Below are positions 22,400 through 32,400 of a DNA stretch of 60,000 nt, piece after piece. Each line of letters starts with the position of its first letter. The stretch's first letter is position 1. Source of the DNA: Hydractinia symbiolongicarpus (lineage: Eukaryota > Cnidaria > Hydrozoa > Anthoathecata > Hydractiniidae); assembly GCF_029227915.1 (NCBI RefSeq), contig NC_079889.1:4528001-4588000 (forward strand). Direction: 5' to 3'. The position numbers and the translations under genes are program-made. The notes beneath the pieces were generated by a model. That model was not told the origin of the DNA and made no database searches. It worked only from the letters and a program-made list of their open reading frames with translations.

Positions 22400-24990
22400 A
22401 AAGCGTGTTTTAGATGTCAAGAAACTTACTTTGTAAGAAAAAAACAAATTTCCTATACTCAAATACCATACTCCCAAAGTCACACAAGTTATGGCCAACT
22501 TTGAAGGGACGGAAAGAGCAAGGCCAATTGAGAAGTTGTACCATGGAAGAACTTCGCTCGTCTGCATGTCAATCTCCCTCCTTTTTTAATGACCACAAAC
22601 ACCCCACGAGTGACAACGGACTTTGACTGTCTCATCGTTCTTATTAACCAACCTAGCGACCAGGAATTAACTTAAATAACCTGCTATTTGGACACCACTG
22701 CTGTTGGCTACAATCAAGTAATCTCTGGTAACTAAATGTCATAAGGAGAAAAAAGGAACAGCAGATAATTAGATGAAGTTATTTTTATATTGTTACCATG
22801 GAGATACGTCCTTTAAAAATAACCAGTTGCTAAGATAGGTTGATACAGCTTTCCTGTACTAATGCCACAGAAATTGTCCATAGGAAGTATTAAAAACAGC
22901 AGCTCTCCGAAGAAATTTTATATTTAATTTCATCAACGGTTATTTATTAAATTTTTTAAGTGAAAAAATTTTTCTTGTAATGAGCTGTAAAACAAGGAGC
23001 AAAACAGGGCGATTTCAGCATTTTTAACTTTTTTACGCGTGAAAAGTAACGATGCATGAATCCCTTACAATTTCAGACCGCTAGAATAATATCAAATTTT
23101 CACAACTTCTGTGCAAACGATTTTCAAAAGATAGTTCGGAATAACAAGCTAACATTTATGGATAAAAACGATGGTTGAAAATTATATATATGCTTAGACT
23201 GTCACTTACTTTCAGCGCAAGTCAGTGTAAGGTGTGGTCACCTATGTTAAGGCAAATAGACAAGAACTTCTCATTTCAAGGATCCCTTGGTCAATGTAAA
23301 AACGACAACAACAACAGCTGTGATTCCTAGGCAACCTCGTCCCTAGAACCCTAAAGTGATTAAGCTTCTCAATCTATTAGGAGATAAATTGTTTACACTT
23401 TTTTGTATTAGAAACCAAGCAAACAGCCAACTGGTGAAAGTTTCTTAAACTCTAAAGTCATTTTATTAGAAAAAATTTCTTAACAAGTAATTAATTTTGA
23501 CCGGTTGTATAAAAGATTTAGTTGACACGAGCTATACTCAAATCAGGCTGTTAACAGACTGTTTATTGTTCCATTGACCTGAAAAACCTTGGAATTTCTG
23601 TAAAGTGCGGCACATAACATATTACGTCATGCTGAATCACTTTGGCATTTTACATTTTCCCTTATTTGGTTAATGCGTCATAAAAACAAACCACGGCAAA
23701 AAAGTTTCTCTAAATTAAATATTAATGTAACGAAATTGATCGGCACAAGCGATTGTTCGAGCTGTGTGAATCATTCTCAAGATCATGCAGAAAAAATAAG
23801 CTATATGTTGCAACCTCTGCACAGAGCCCTGAAATGTCCTAAATTACACTACAACTTCATGTAATTTTCGTGGCTTTAACTTCTTCTCCCAATTATGAAG
23901 TACTGTTTACATATTCAATAAAGTTTTTAACATTTCAGAATTTTTTTTTTTAAGATTGCTATATCTAAGATTTTTAAAGGTTTCTATTTTTTCAATTGCA
24001 ATTCATAGCCTTTTGGTTACTTTCTTTTTAGCCTATCCCTACCTCTCCTTCTTATTTGTCCGCAAAATCAGGCGTCTTTCATTTTTTCACTACATCAAAT
24101 CTTTGCAAAACAACAATAACAAGAACAGAACTTTAAATGTTTATAAAGGGACAATTTAGGCTCGTTTAAAGAGTTATTATACAAAAAATAGTAGAAATGT
24201 TCACAACCTCGTCCCGGGACTTGTTAGGCTTTTTAGACTTCCAAATATAAAAGTCTAACAAGTCCTGGGGGCGAGGTTGAGAAGTTCATTTTATTGCAGT
24301 CTAGAAGGTGAATTTTTTGAAAAATGTTTTATGGACCGTCTGGAAACAAAAATGCGACTCTCCCTCTTAACCTTGTGGTTTCTATGGTTCTTATAGATTT
24401 TTCTATTTTGAGGGAAAGTAAGATTTCGGAAGAAAGGAAGATTGGAACTGAAAATGTTTTGCAAAAATCTCATTTTTTATGGCTTTCAGATTTTAGTGTA
24501 GCCTTGTTAATTAATACTGCGCTTACACTTGAGCACTTTATATGGATTCAAATAAAGAAACTTAAGTTTAAAAACTGAATTGTTTTATTCGTATTCATCT
24601 GTTTACACCAATGTGCCAAACTATTTTAAATCTAGTGTACTTGCAATCTGTATAAATGTCTATTTTTAGCAAGTTGACTCATAATTAAATTTGCTAAAGT
24701 GTAAACGCAGTATTACTGTCATATGTAAACCTCCCCAACCTTACTCGTCTGATTTCCAGATGTAACGAAAAATTATACTTAGTCACCTCGAGTGCCTAGT
24801 TTTGTGATATTCTAGTACTTTTTATAAAATTGATAATATCAAAAAAAAATATGACAAATTTAGTTGAGTTTTTTTAAGCTCGAACCTCCTGAATGTCGTA
24901 AGGTTTTCTATTTTTTAATTTTTAGAGATTCCCAGGCAGCCCAAGACTCCATCAAATTTTTTTCTTTCTCACCATTTCGTGCTACCAACA
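22400..24990. other. Gene-poor stretch
   Basis: It holds a half fold-back repeat (23333-23350), a long hairpin (24204-24279) and several chance ORFs. No gene is supportable. Confidence 0.55.
24204..24279. repeat. Long-arm fold-back repeat (CCTCGTCCCCAGGG family)
   Basis: Arms of about 23 bases (left AACCTCGTCCCGGGACTTGT, right ACAAGTCCTGGGGGCGAGGT) are inverted around an AT-rich loop. The arms hold only a few mismatches, so this copy is probably young. Confidence 0.7.
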
Positions 24991-24994
24991 CGAA

Positions 24995-25296
24995 TATCAA
25001 ATACGATATATCTTATTCCCTTTTTTACGACAGGCGAATTCCGGTGAGCGCGAAAGATGGCAGCTGCGAGTAGCGACGGGCGAATTCCCTGGATTTTTCC
25101 ACGGTAACGACTAGTCTCTTATAATAATGAGTGTCTTAACAGAAAAAGGCCATGCCACAGATACGCGTATATCAAATACGATATGATATATTTTTATTCA
25201 CCTTCTTGTGACGAGTTAATTCTCGTGAACTAAAGGTTTCGTGGGTTTTTTTGACGAACAAATCTTGTGGATTTTTTTTATGAGTTAACGACTAGT
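24995..25296 (+). mobile_element. Two tandem Helitron-like 3' ends
   Basis: Two units each begin near TATCAAATACGATAT (24995 and 25169) and end in CTAGT (25111-25115 and 25292-25296). The first has GTGGA/TCCAC-type sequence (GGATTTTTCCACGG) shortly before the end. The first end runs directly into TCTTATAATAATGAG and the second is followed by a TCCGTCCGTCCGTC run. Helitrons start with TC and end in CTRRT after a short hairpin, and the same pattern is seen in fuller copies at 32.3 and 56.7 kb. No Rep/helicase gene is present, so these are non-autonomous. Confidence 0.5.
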
Positions 25297-26382
25297 TGAT
25301 ACTATGATTTCTGTCCGTCCGTCCGTCTGGAAAATAGAAAATAGTACTAGATGATTACGCGATGCACACACGATACGCACGTCATAGTTAGTTGTTGCAC
25401 TCGCGAATTAAGTAAACACTGACATTTTTTTAATCGCTAGAAGATCGATCCATATCTAATTTGATTAGTGTTATCTATGTAGGTATCTTAAAAAACCATA
25501 AGAATTGAAAGACCATTAACATACCATTTCAATTTGTTTATATATCCTCCCCCTTTTATTGACTTTCAATATTAGAATTTGAAAAAAATCGTTTTAGTTC
25601 CGCAATATAATAAAGTATAACTTACCGTAAGGATGGTACTTTCCGCTAGTTATGTATTTGTAAGAGGGTACGCTACTCTCCATTTAAGGCGATGCGTTCT
25701 TGCACAACCTACTTTCTAGGTCATTTCGCCTTTGTGATGCACACGATTCCACTCTGTAGAGAAAGAAGATACTGGGGACGAAATGCGTCTATGCACATAT
25801 CTCACAGGTATATTCTTCTAGTTTAGTTAAGAGGTAAATAATTTGTTAATGAAAACTTGTAATAGTATGTTCAAGTCCTCAAGCTCGACCCAAGTACCAA
25901 GTTGAAGTCTTTTTAACCGCAGGGCCAATTGAAAAGTTGCTTAGTTTTTAATTATAAAACAAGACTGTCAATCCGGTTGGACTCTTCACAAAGCAGTTTG
26001 TATGACAGACGAGCTAGTTAGACCAATGCTAGATGTAACTCTGGTTAGTTATAAAGGGACTGGGGAAAGGGAGAGGTAGCTACATCGAATACCTGAAAAG
26101 CAGCCCATTACTTACTTTTTAATCAAAAATATTTTTTTCTACTCGTGGATGAAGTTTCACATTTCCTCTAAAAAAATGTGTATAACAAACACGCTCGCCC
26201 TGGGTCTACTGCACAGAGCCGCATCACGTGCTTATCATCATCATTCTCCTTTGCATTTGATTTTTGTTTAACAAATGTGACAGAAATGTACTGGGACTGG
26301 ATTTTTTACGCTTAAATTTTGACATACACTTATCAAGGATAAGCATATCTTTGATAATTTGTAAAATTGCTTTTCTTCACCA

Positions 26383-26577
26383 TCAAGCAAATTGCGACTG
26401 ATTGCAAAAAAAGCTCTCAAACCTCTTGTACAAATTAACAAGATCTATGTTGTTGAAATACTCCAGATTAACAATCCAAGCGCAAAAATAATCCATATAT
26501 AATACCACGTGTGCGGTCTGGCTTACTCCAGATGAGAATAGATAACTTAATGTAATCAGAAGACAAAATAGAGACAT
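26383..26577 (-). CDS. Hypothetical 64-aa secreted-type ORF
   Basis: The ATG-started ORF begins MSLFCLLITLSYLFSSGVSQ, a convincing signal-peptide profile with likely cleavage near Ser-19. The remainder is aromatic-rich with two Cys and no known motif. A GTATTA donor-like site after codon 24 would make it a first exon. Short hydrophobic ORFs arise by chance in AT-rich DNA, so confidence is low. Confidence 0.22.
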   Translation of the reverse strand: MSLFCLLITLSYLFSSGVSQTAHVVLYMDYFCAWIVNLEYFNNIDLVNLYKRFESFFCNQSQFA

Positions 26578-26674
26578 GACATATACTATTGAAGAATAAA
26601 GATAAATATATTTAGGGTACTTAAAACACTTGAATTTCAGTGTCTGACGGCGTTAAAAATTTGGTTAAATTTTA

Positions 26675-26703
26675 GGTGACGAACATCCAAGATGTTCGTC
26701 ACC
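26675..26703. repeat. Perfect 13-bp hairpin
   Basis: GGTGACGAACATC and its exact inverted copy GATGTTCGTCACC flank a CAA loop. No T-run follows and no gene abuts it. The function is unknown. Confidence 0.65.
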
Positions 26704-27166
26704 CTGAAACTTGTTTTAAATTTGTCTTTCTATTATCCGTAGGTCATGAACATAATCCCATTTCCAATACTGAAAAATCAAATATTTCTAGCAAGTCGTT
26801 CTGTGCTATAACGTACATATAGAAGAGTATTTGCTGCAAACTATTACACCCATATATAAGGTACAAAACGTGATACCTTAGCCTTTCTGATAAGTGAGGA
26901 TCTGTCCTCTTGTATCAAAAGGCAAATTCTCTTGGATGAAGGTGACAAAATGGCCTACAACTATCTAGAAATGATTCATTTTTACAAATCTCCGTGTTTT
27001 TTTAAATATAATTCCGTTAATTTAATAACGGCTCTCTGTAATGAGAGAATTAGCAATATTGATAAGGTTGCCACCAAAGCCTTAATAAAATGACGCAATT
27101 ACATTTAATTATATTGCATTTGGAATTGTCTCCAATGGTAATTATTATGGCGTATTTCAAAGAAAA

Positions 27167-27334
27167 ATGGCGGCGGATACGGTGGTCCTTTTATATACTT
27201 ACTTTTGTTTTTATTTTACCATAATGCGAGAGGTATTGGGCTCAAAGCCACGCCGAGTCATATTAGAGACTATAAAAGTGTCAATCTATCTTTTCTGCTT
27301 AGCGCTCAGCATGAGAATAGGATTGATATCTTAG
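27167..27334 (+). CDS. Candidate 55-aa microprotein, or first exon, starting in a YY1-type motif
   Basis: The ATG is embedded in AAAAATGGCGGCGG, the YY1 box that often overlaps start codons of animal housekeeping genes. The frame is open for 55 codons to TAG. The product has two hydrophobic stretches (about residues 6-20 and 38-50) separated by a basic linker (GSKPRRV), like a small membrane or mitochondrial protein. A possible donor (GAG|GTATTG, after codon 22) would make only MAADTVV... the first exon. I recognise no family. The downstream space before the HIRAN element is short. Confidence 0.35.
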   Translation: MAADTVVLLYTYFCFYFTIMREVLGSKPRRVILETIKVSIYLFCLALSMRIGLIS

Positions 27335-27339
27335 GCGGT

Positions 27340-27686
27340 TGTCTAGTTTATTGATTGTTGTCGCTTGCACGACTTCTGTAGCTCAAATGGGAGCTTTAAA
27401 TGCACTAGAACCCCCTTTGCAGGACCCTCGTTGATAGCAGTACCAATAGTAACTGAAGAGGCTATCCTGGGTAAATAATAACACATCTTTGATTTACAAA
27501 GTACTAGGTGAACGCGGAATTTAAAAAAGAACCACTTTTCCAAGAAAGTCTTCCCGTAAGGAAGGGTCAAGTATCTGCTTTTTCAAAGATTTAACTTAAC
27601 ATGGTTACTTTACAGAACAATTCCAATACACATTTACCAGGATTTTTCAGAAGTACAGTCACAATGAACTACTACACATCGTTAGC
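27340..27686. other. Non-coding stretch with a repeat-like tail
   Basis: Sequence near 27420-27475 (CCCTCGTTGATAGCAGTACC and then GAAGAGGCTATCCTGGG followed by TAAATAATAA) has the feel of a dispersed repeat 3' end. Part of it (CTGAAGAGGCTAT) is also seen at about 17591. No gene is seen. Confidence 0.4.
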
Positions 27687-28659
27687 GTAAATGATCGATT
27701 AAGATTATTAAGATTATTTGTCAAAATGGGTATTGGGGGAGGGGGCTTATTCGGGATGGGGGGTTAAATGGGAGGGGGGCTTATAAAATTATGCAAAAAT
27801 CTAGTGTGCTAAATAATAAAAAAAAAACGATTTTAATAAACACAGCATATCTTTCTAAAGGTATAATAAAAACAAACACCAATCGATCTCAATATCACTA
27901 TTGCCTTCTTGGTTCTATTTAAAAACAAAACTTTCGAATTACCTAAACATTTGAATTCTCAGAGCAAGAACGATGCGAATATAACGTTGGTTTTATTTGT
28001 AACGACGAAAAAAGATTTCAAATATGTCTAGAGCATTGTCAGTATCGTATAAAATGAATTTTAAAATTGAGTTCCAGACAGCTATTTGTGGACATCATAT
28101 TTATAAAGACGCTTGGGCACTACATATTGGACAAAAATTAATATGCGAAACAGACATCCGGGAAGAAGCAATCGAATATGATAAAAATGCTATTGCCGTT
28201 TTTAAATCAACCGATGAAGTAACACTAGCGGTTGGACATCTACCAACAGAAATTCCTTGTTTACTTACGAACTTTCTAAACGCAGCGCCTGAAAACAAAC
28301 TTGAAGCATTTGTGGTTGGAAAGAGAAAAAGGGAGGTCGGACTTCTTGTTCCAACAAAGTATGTTGTTTTGACAGGGAGCAGGATATTCGGAAATATATT
28401 GTTCGACAAATTAAAAAAACCAAAAAAAAACTTTGAATTGGATATTATAACCACGAGTGTTATTAATACCTCAACCTGCGAAATAAATACCACTTAATAA
28501 ATACAATTTAATCAATTGTTTATAGTAGTATTTTCTCAGTTCCTATCAACTATATTGAAATTACTGTGAATTCGAATACCCCCCCCCCCCCCATGGGGGC
28601 TTTTTCGGAAGTGGGGCCTTATTTGTCAAAATGGGTGTTGGAAGGGGCTTATTTTGGGT

Positions 28660-28690
<31 letters not shown>

Positions 28691-28724
28691 TTATTCGGGA
28701 GTGGGGGCTTAATCGATCATTTAC
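27687..28724. mobile_element. TIR-bounded element carrying a single HIRAN-like gene
   Basis: GTAAATGATCGATTAAG (27687-27703) and its exact inverted copy CTTAATCGATCATTTAC (28708-28724) bound 1038 bp. Inside each end are G-rich blocks sharing GTCAAAATGGGTRTTGG and GGGGGCTTATTCGGG-type motifs. If the repeats are read two bases shorter inside, TA flanks both ends and could be a target duplication. The only intact gene is the HIRAN-like ORF; no transposase is present. It may be a non-autonomous DNA transposon that picked up the gene, or a small element whose own gene this is. Confidence 0.6.
28024..28497 (+). CDS. HIRAN-domain-like protein (157 aa)
   Basis: The ORF is intact, runs from ATG to TAA and is intronless. 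The motif order HHIYKDAW, then IGQKLICE, then YDKNAIAVFK, then VGHLPTEI and a GKRKREVGL block matches the HIRAN-like proteins often seen in cnidarian and fish genomes (family knowledge). HIRAN domains bind 3' single-stranded DNA ends in HLTF and Rad5 helicases, but here the domain stands alone. The domain covers about residues 18-120 and the last 35 residues are unstructured, Thr/Asn-rich. AATAAA (28496-28501) overlaps the stop codon, a very compact 3' end. It sits between perfect terminal inverted repeats, so it is probably element cargo. Confidence 0.7.
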   Translation: MSRALSVSYKMNFKIEFQTAICGHHIYKDAWALHIGQKLICETDIREEAIEYDKNAIAVFKSTDEVTLAVGHLPTEIPCLLTNFLNAAPENKLEAFVVGKRKREVGLLVPTKYVVLTGSRIFGNILFDKLKKPKKNFELDIITTSVINTSTCEINTT

Positions 28725-29400
28725 AGAATAAATCTTAGAGAAAAAACGAAACAAATGAGCGTTACAAAATCAAAAAATTATTTATTCACTAAATTATCTA
28801 CCTACAAAGTTTAAACCCAACACGCCATTCTCCTGCCAGCAAATTTCGCAATTTTTTCAGGTTAGCCGTAAAATTATCTCAGTTCAAAATGGTACATATA
28901 AGGTAAATGAAATAACCGGCAGCGAAACGTAAATATGAGATTCGTGTGCACAGTCAAGTAATGCTAAGTTCACAGGGTGGCTACTTATTTTTAAGAAGTA
29001 AATTCCAGAAGTTTTCTGTCTTTTTTTTTAGAAGTTATCTGGCTTGAAAAAGAACAGAAATTTTTTTGAGAAAAATGAAACTTTTAACTTGGTGATAGAA
29101 AAAGAGAACTTGCAAAACAGACTCGAAAAAATATTTTCCAGGTATTTTTTAATTTTGAAACTTGTTTTCAGATGTGGCCAGAGTGGCTCAGTATATAAAT
29201 ACAAAATATAAATCCCCACATACACATGTCCATATTTGTGTGTCTTACAAACAAAAATTACTGAAGATTTCATATTTGCCAGTGTAAATCCAGCATAAGG
29301 TACCAATATAAATTAAACGTCTACATTCCTTTAGTATGCGCATATAAGTTTGTAAAAAAAGTGCAAAAATAATAGTCCGTTACTGTGTCTACCATTATAA
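28725..29400. other. Intergenic region between the HIRAN element and MCU
   Basis: It probably includes the MCU 3' UTR on the minus strand; a minus-strand AATAAA lies at 28781-28786. The minus-strand ORF at 29028-29306 is not supported as a gene. Confidence 0.45.
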
Positions 29401-29408
29401 GTCACTGT

Positions 29409-32400
29409 TTACGTTTCGATGGCTTTATTCATATCAACAAATGCGGGTGGCGACTGTAAAAGTTTAAGTTCATTTTCTAGTTTCGCCATTTGATCTTTTT
29501 TTGCGTTATACTGATGCACGTCGAATTTCTTTTTGCTCGATTCCCGATGAAAGGTGAGCAAGTGAGAACGGTTGCGAACCTCTGGGTAGTTGCAGTCCTG
29601 AAGAAAAGAATTAAAAAGAGATTACACAGCGCCTTCACAACTGGACTAAGTTAAACAGAATTTCTCAGAGACAATAATAAAGAGGTTGTTCAGTAAAAAG
29701 AGGCCGTGCAGGGCAAAGAAAAATACTGGCAAATGTCAACTTTACAACTGGTCTAAGTAAAACAGATATTCTCCAGGCTAAATAAAAAGGCTGTTCAGTT
29801 AAAAGGGGCCGTCCAGGTTGAAGTAAAAGTTAATTAAACGCAAAGTCAGGAAGAAAGGTTGACAAAACCATCCTTCCCCCCCCCCCCCCCCAGTTACTAT
29901 TTTGGCATCACACTGTGTTGATCTCATCGAATAAAACACAGAAAATAATACACGAATTCATGTATCTACCTCTCTCGTCAACACGAAGTATGCATACATT
30001 GCCATACTAGTGCCATACGTCACAAAATATGTAACGGGTTCCATGATATCCCAAGAGTATTCCCACCAAGTCAGTCGAGCAAGAAAACCAAACTGTAAAG
30101 CCATATAACCTAAACGGAGAGAAAAAACTTGCATGGAACGAAATCTGCAGGGATGTGGGAGTAGTGGGTTGGAAAGCAATCCTTTAATTGAAATATTTTA
30201 TCTTTCAACGTATATAAACACACAAAAAACTGCCTAAATGAACACTTTTTTAAAAATAATGGGCGTTTAACGTGTTGGAGCCTGGCATCACTTTTAATAT
30301 TACTTTTAATTATAAAAGTAAATTATCATCATTGATGATTTGATGATTAACAATTAGCATGCTAAATCTTCAAATTTAAACCAAAAAAATCCCACTCTAT
30401 TATAATCAATCTAGCATCAAGCTGCAAATTTAACTGGTTGACTCCACTGGGGTTTATAATAATTGCAATAAAAAAACAAACCTTACCTAACCCTGACCAG
30501 ATCAAAACGTTTGTTCTTTGGGCAGCTCTTGCATCAATCAGTGCTTTTTGCTCTTCTAATGGTGCCAATTCGTTTTTCAAAGAATCTAAGTATACTTGTA
30601 TAGCACGTTCACGATTTTCCTAATGTAACAAAAATGTAGAAGTTTTACTACTTTGCAATTCTTCTGAAACAATGCAAACTTTTAATGTGATGGAGAGTTG
30701 CGTTTATTCTGTTCAGAATTATTCATTATTATATGAAAATTATAACAAATATGTCAAAAAAGCATTACGTCTGGAGACATCTTATTCTCATTTGAATCTA
30801 GACTAAAAGTCGCCTTATGGTGTTCATTACGGTCTTTAGGAATTTGGGAACTAAAGATCTTGAAAAATTAAGAGTTTAGGTCTGTGACATGTTAAATACT
30901 ATCACGGTTACAAAGATTTACTATGAGTTTAAAAATTTTGCTTTCTTGATAAAAGCAAGAACCTGACCTAATCATACATTTCAAAGAAACTTAACCCAAT
31001 GAAATCAATTTTCTCTTGATATTTACTCTGAGCATTCAATCAAACACGATGATTCTTTACCCTAACAAACTGGAATCAGTTTAAAAAGTTTCATTGACTA
31101 TCAGAGTTCTTTGCTAATGAAAGGAAAAAAATATTTTCTATATTTGGTATAGTTTAGCTTTTGAACAGAATCTTTGAATAATACACTAGATAGGCCAACA
31201 TATTATAATCAACAATTCTAATATGTTAAATCAATGTGGGAAATTAGGAATTAGTGCTCGCGAGTGCAGGTTAGTGCTCACAGCATTTAGTCAACTTGTA
31301 CAAACATAAACCAAAAAAAATCTTTCATAAAATGAACACCACAAACAAACCTTATATGCTTGAACATTGACATCAGTGTACAGCTGAGCAATTAAATTTT
31401 TTGTGCTGGAGAGCTGGTCCTCGTAATCAACTGGAAAAGTATCTAGAAAAATGGACAACTTGTACCAATGACGTCCAAAGCTATACGTTTTAGCTCAGAC
31501 ATCAAGGTATAGCTTTTATTTAGACCCAAAACGAGATTTACAAGAAATGAGATCTCAAACTGCAATGACATCTTGACATGTTTACATGAAGTTTCCCATA
31601 CCAGGATGGTGCAAACTATATATATGATGACATTGTACACGCAATTCAATTTGTAATCCATTTGTAAATTGTGTTTACGAGAATACTATGACGTCGAAAT
31701 TAAATCAACGCTGAAACAAGTTTCATATTTCCCGAAATTATGCAAACATTTAATAAAATTAGACAAGAAACAGAAATGAAATTTTCAACCCTGATATGAA
31801 ACTTTATGTAACCACTGCTTAGAAGTATTTTCAATGTTGACCAGGATGTATTTTATCCTAGCACAAAATATCGAAAATAATAACAAAAAAGGAGAATCAA
31901 GGTGTTGTACCAGGTTTAGGTGGGATAATATCATAGGTTTTATCGTTAACAACTATTTTGAAATCTCCTTGGATCAATATATCTATAGGCGTTGAGTGTG
32001 AAACTCTTTTTCCTTCCATTGTATAAACAGCTATTCTGTCGATGCCACCATCTTCTGCTTGTACAAATGAAACTAAATCGTTAACAGTTTGACTAACTGG
32101 ACGCAAAGTAAATTCACATTCTTCATTTCGAGATGGTAGAGGTAAGGTCAATACTGCAAATCCATTTCTGTGAACACACGATGCATCACCTTAAAAAAAT
32201 TTTATAGTTCCAAACGTTATACAAATTTGCTTCAAACTATATGCATCTACAAAATGTACCACTTAGTATGATTTGGAAGACATTTTAAATATTAGTAACT
32301 AGTCGATAAGGCCCGTGGAAATATAAAAAGAAGAGTCATTTGAATTTTGATGACGTCAGCAACCGATCCATAACAAAAAATAATTGAGAACCTTGTTTTC

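Larger units (their letters stand above)
25297..27160. other. Gene-poor stretch
   Basis: It contains a degenerate fold-back copy (about 25710-25775) and a perfect 13-bp hairpin (26675-26703). One small ORF with a signal-peptide-like start lies on the minus strand (26383-26577). Confidence 0.55.

Noticed and set aside
28570-28700. Long G, C and GT runs as a possible telomeric or regulatory signal
   Set aside because: They are part of the G-rich subterminal blocks of the HIRAN element and poly-nucleotide slippage.
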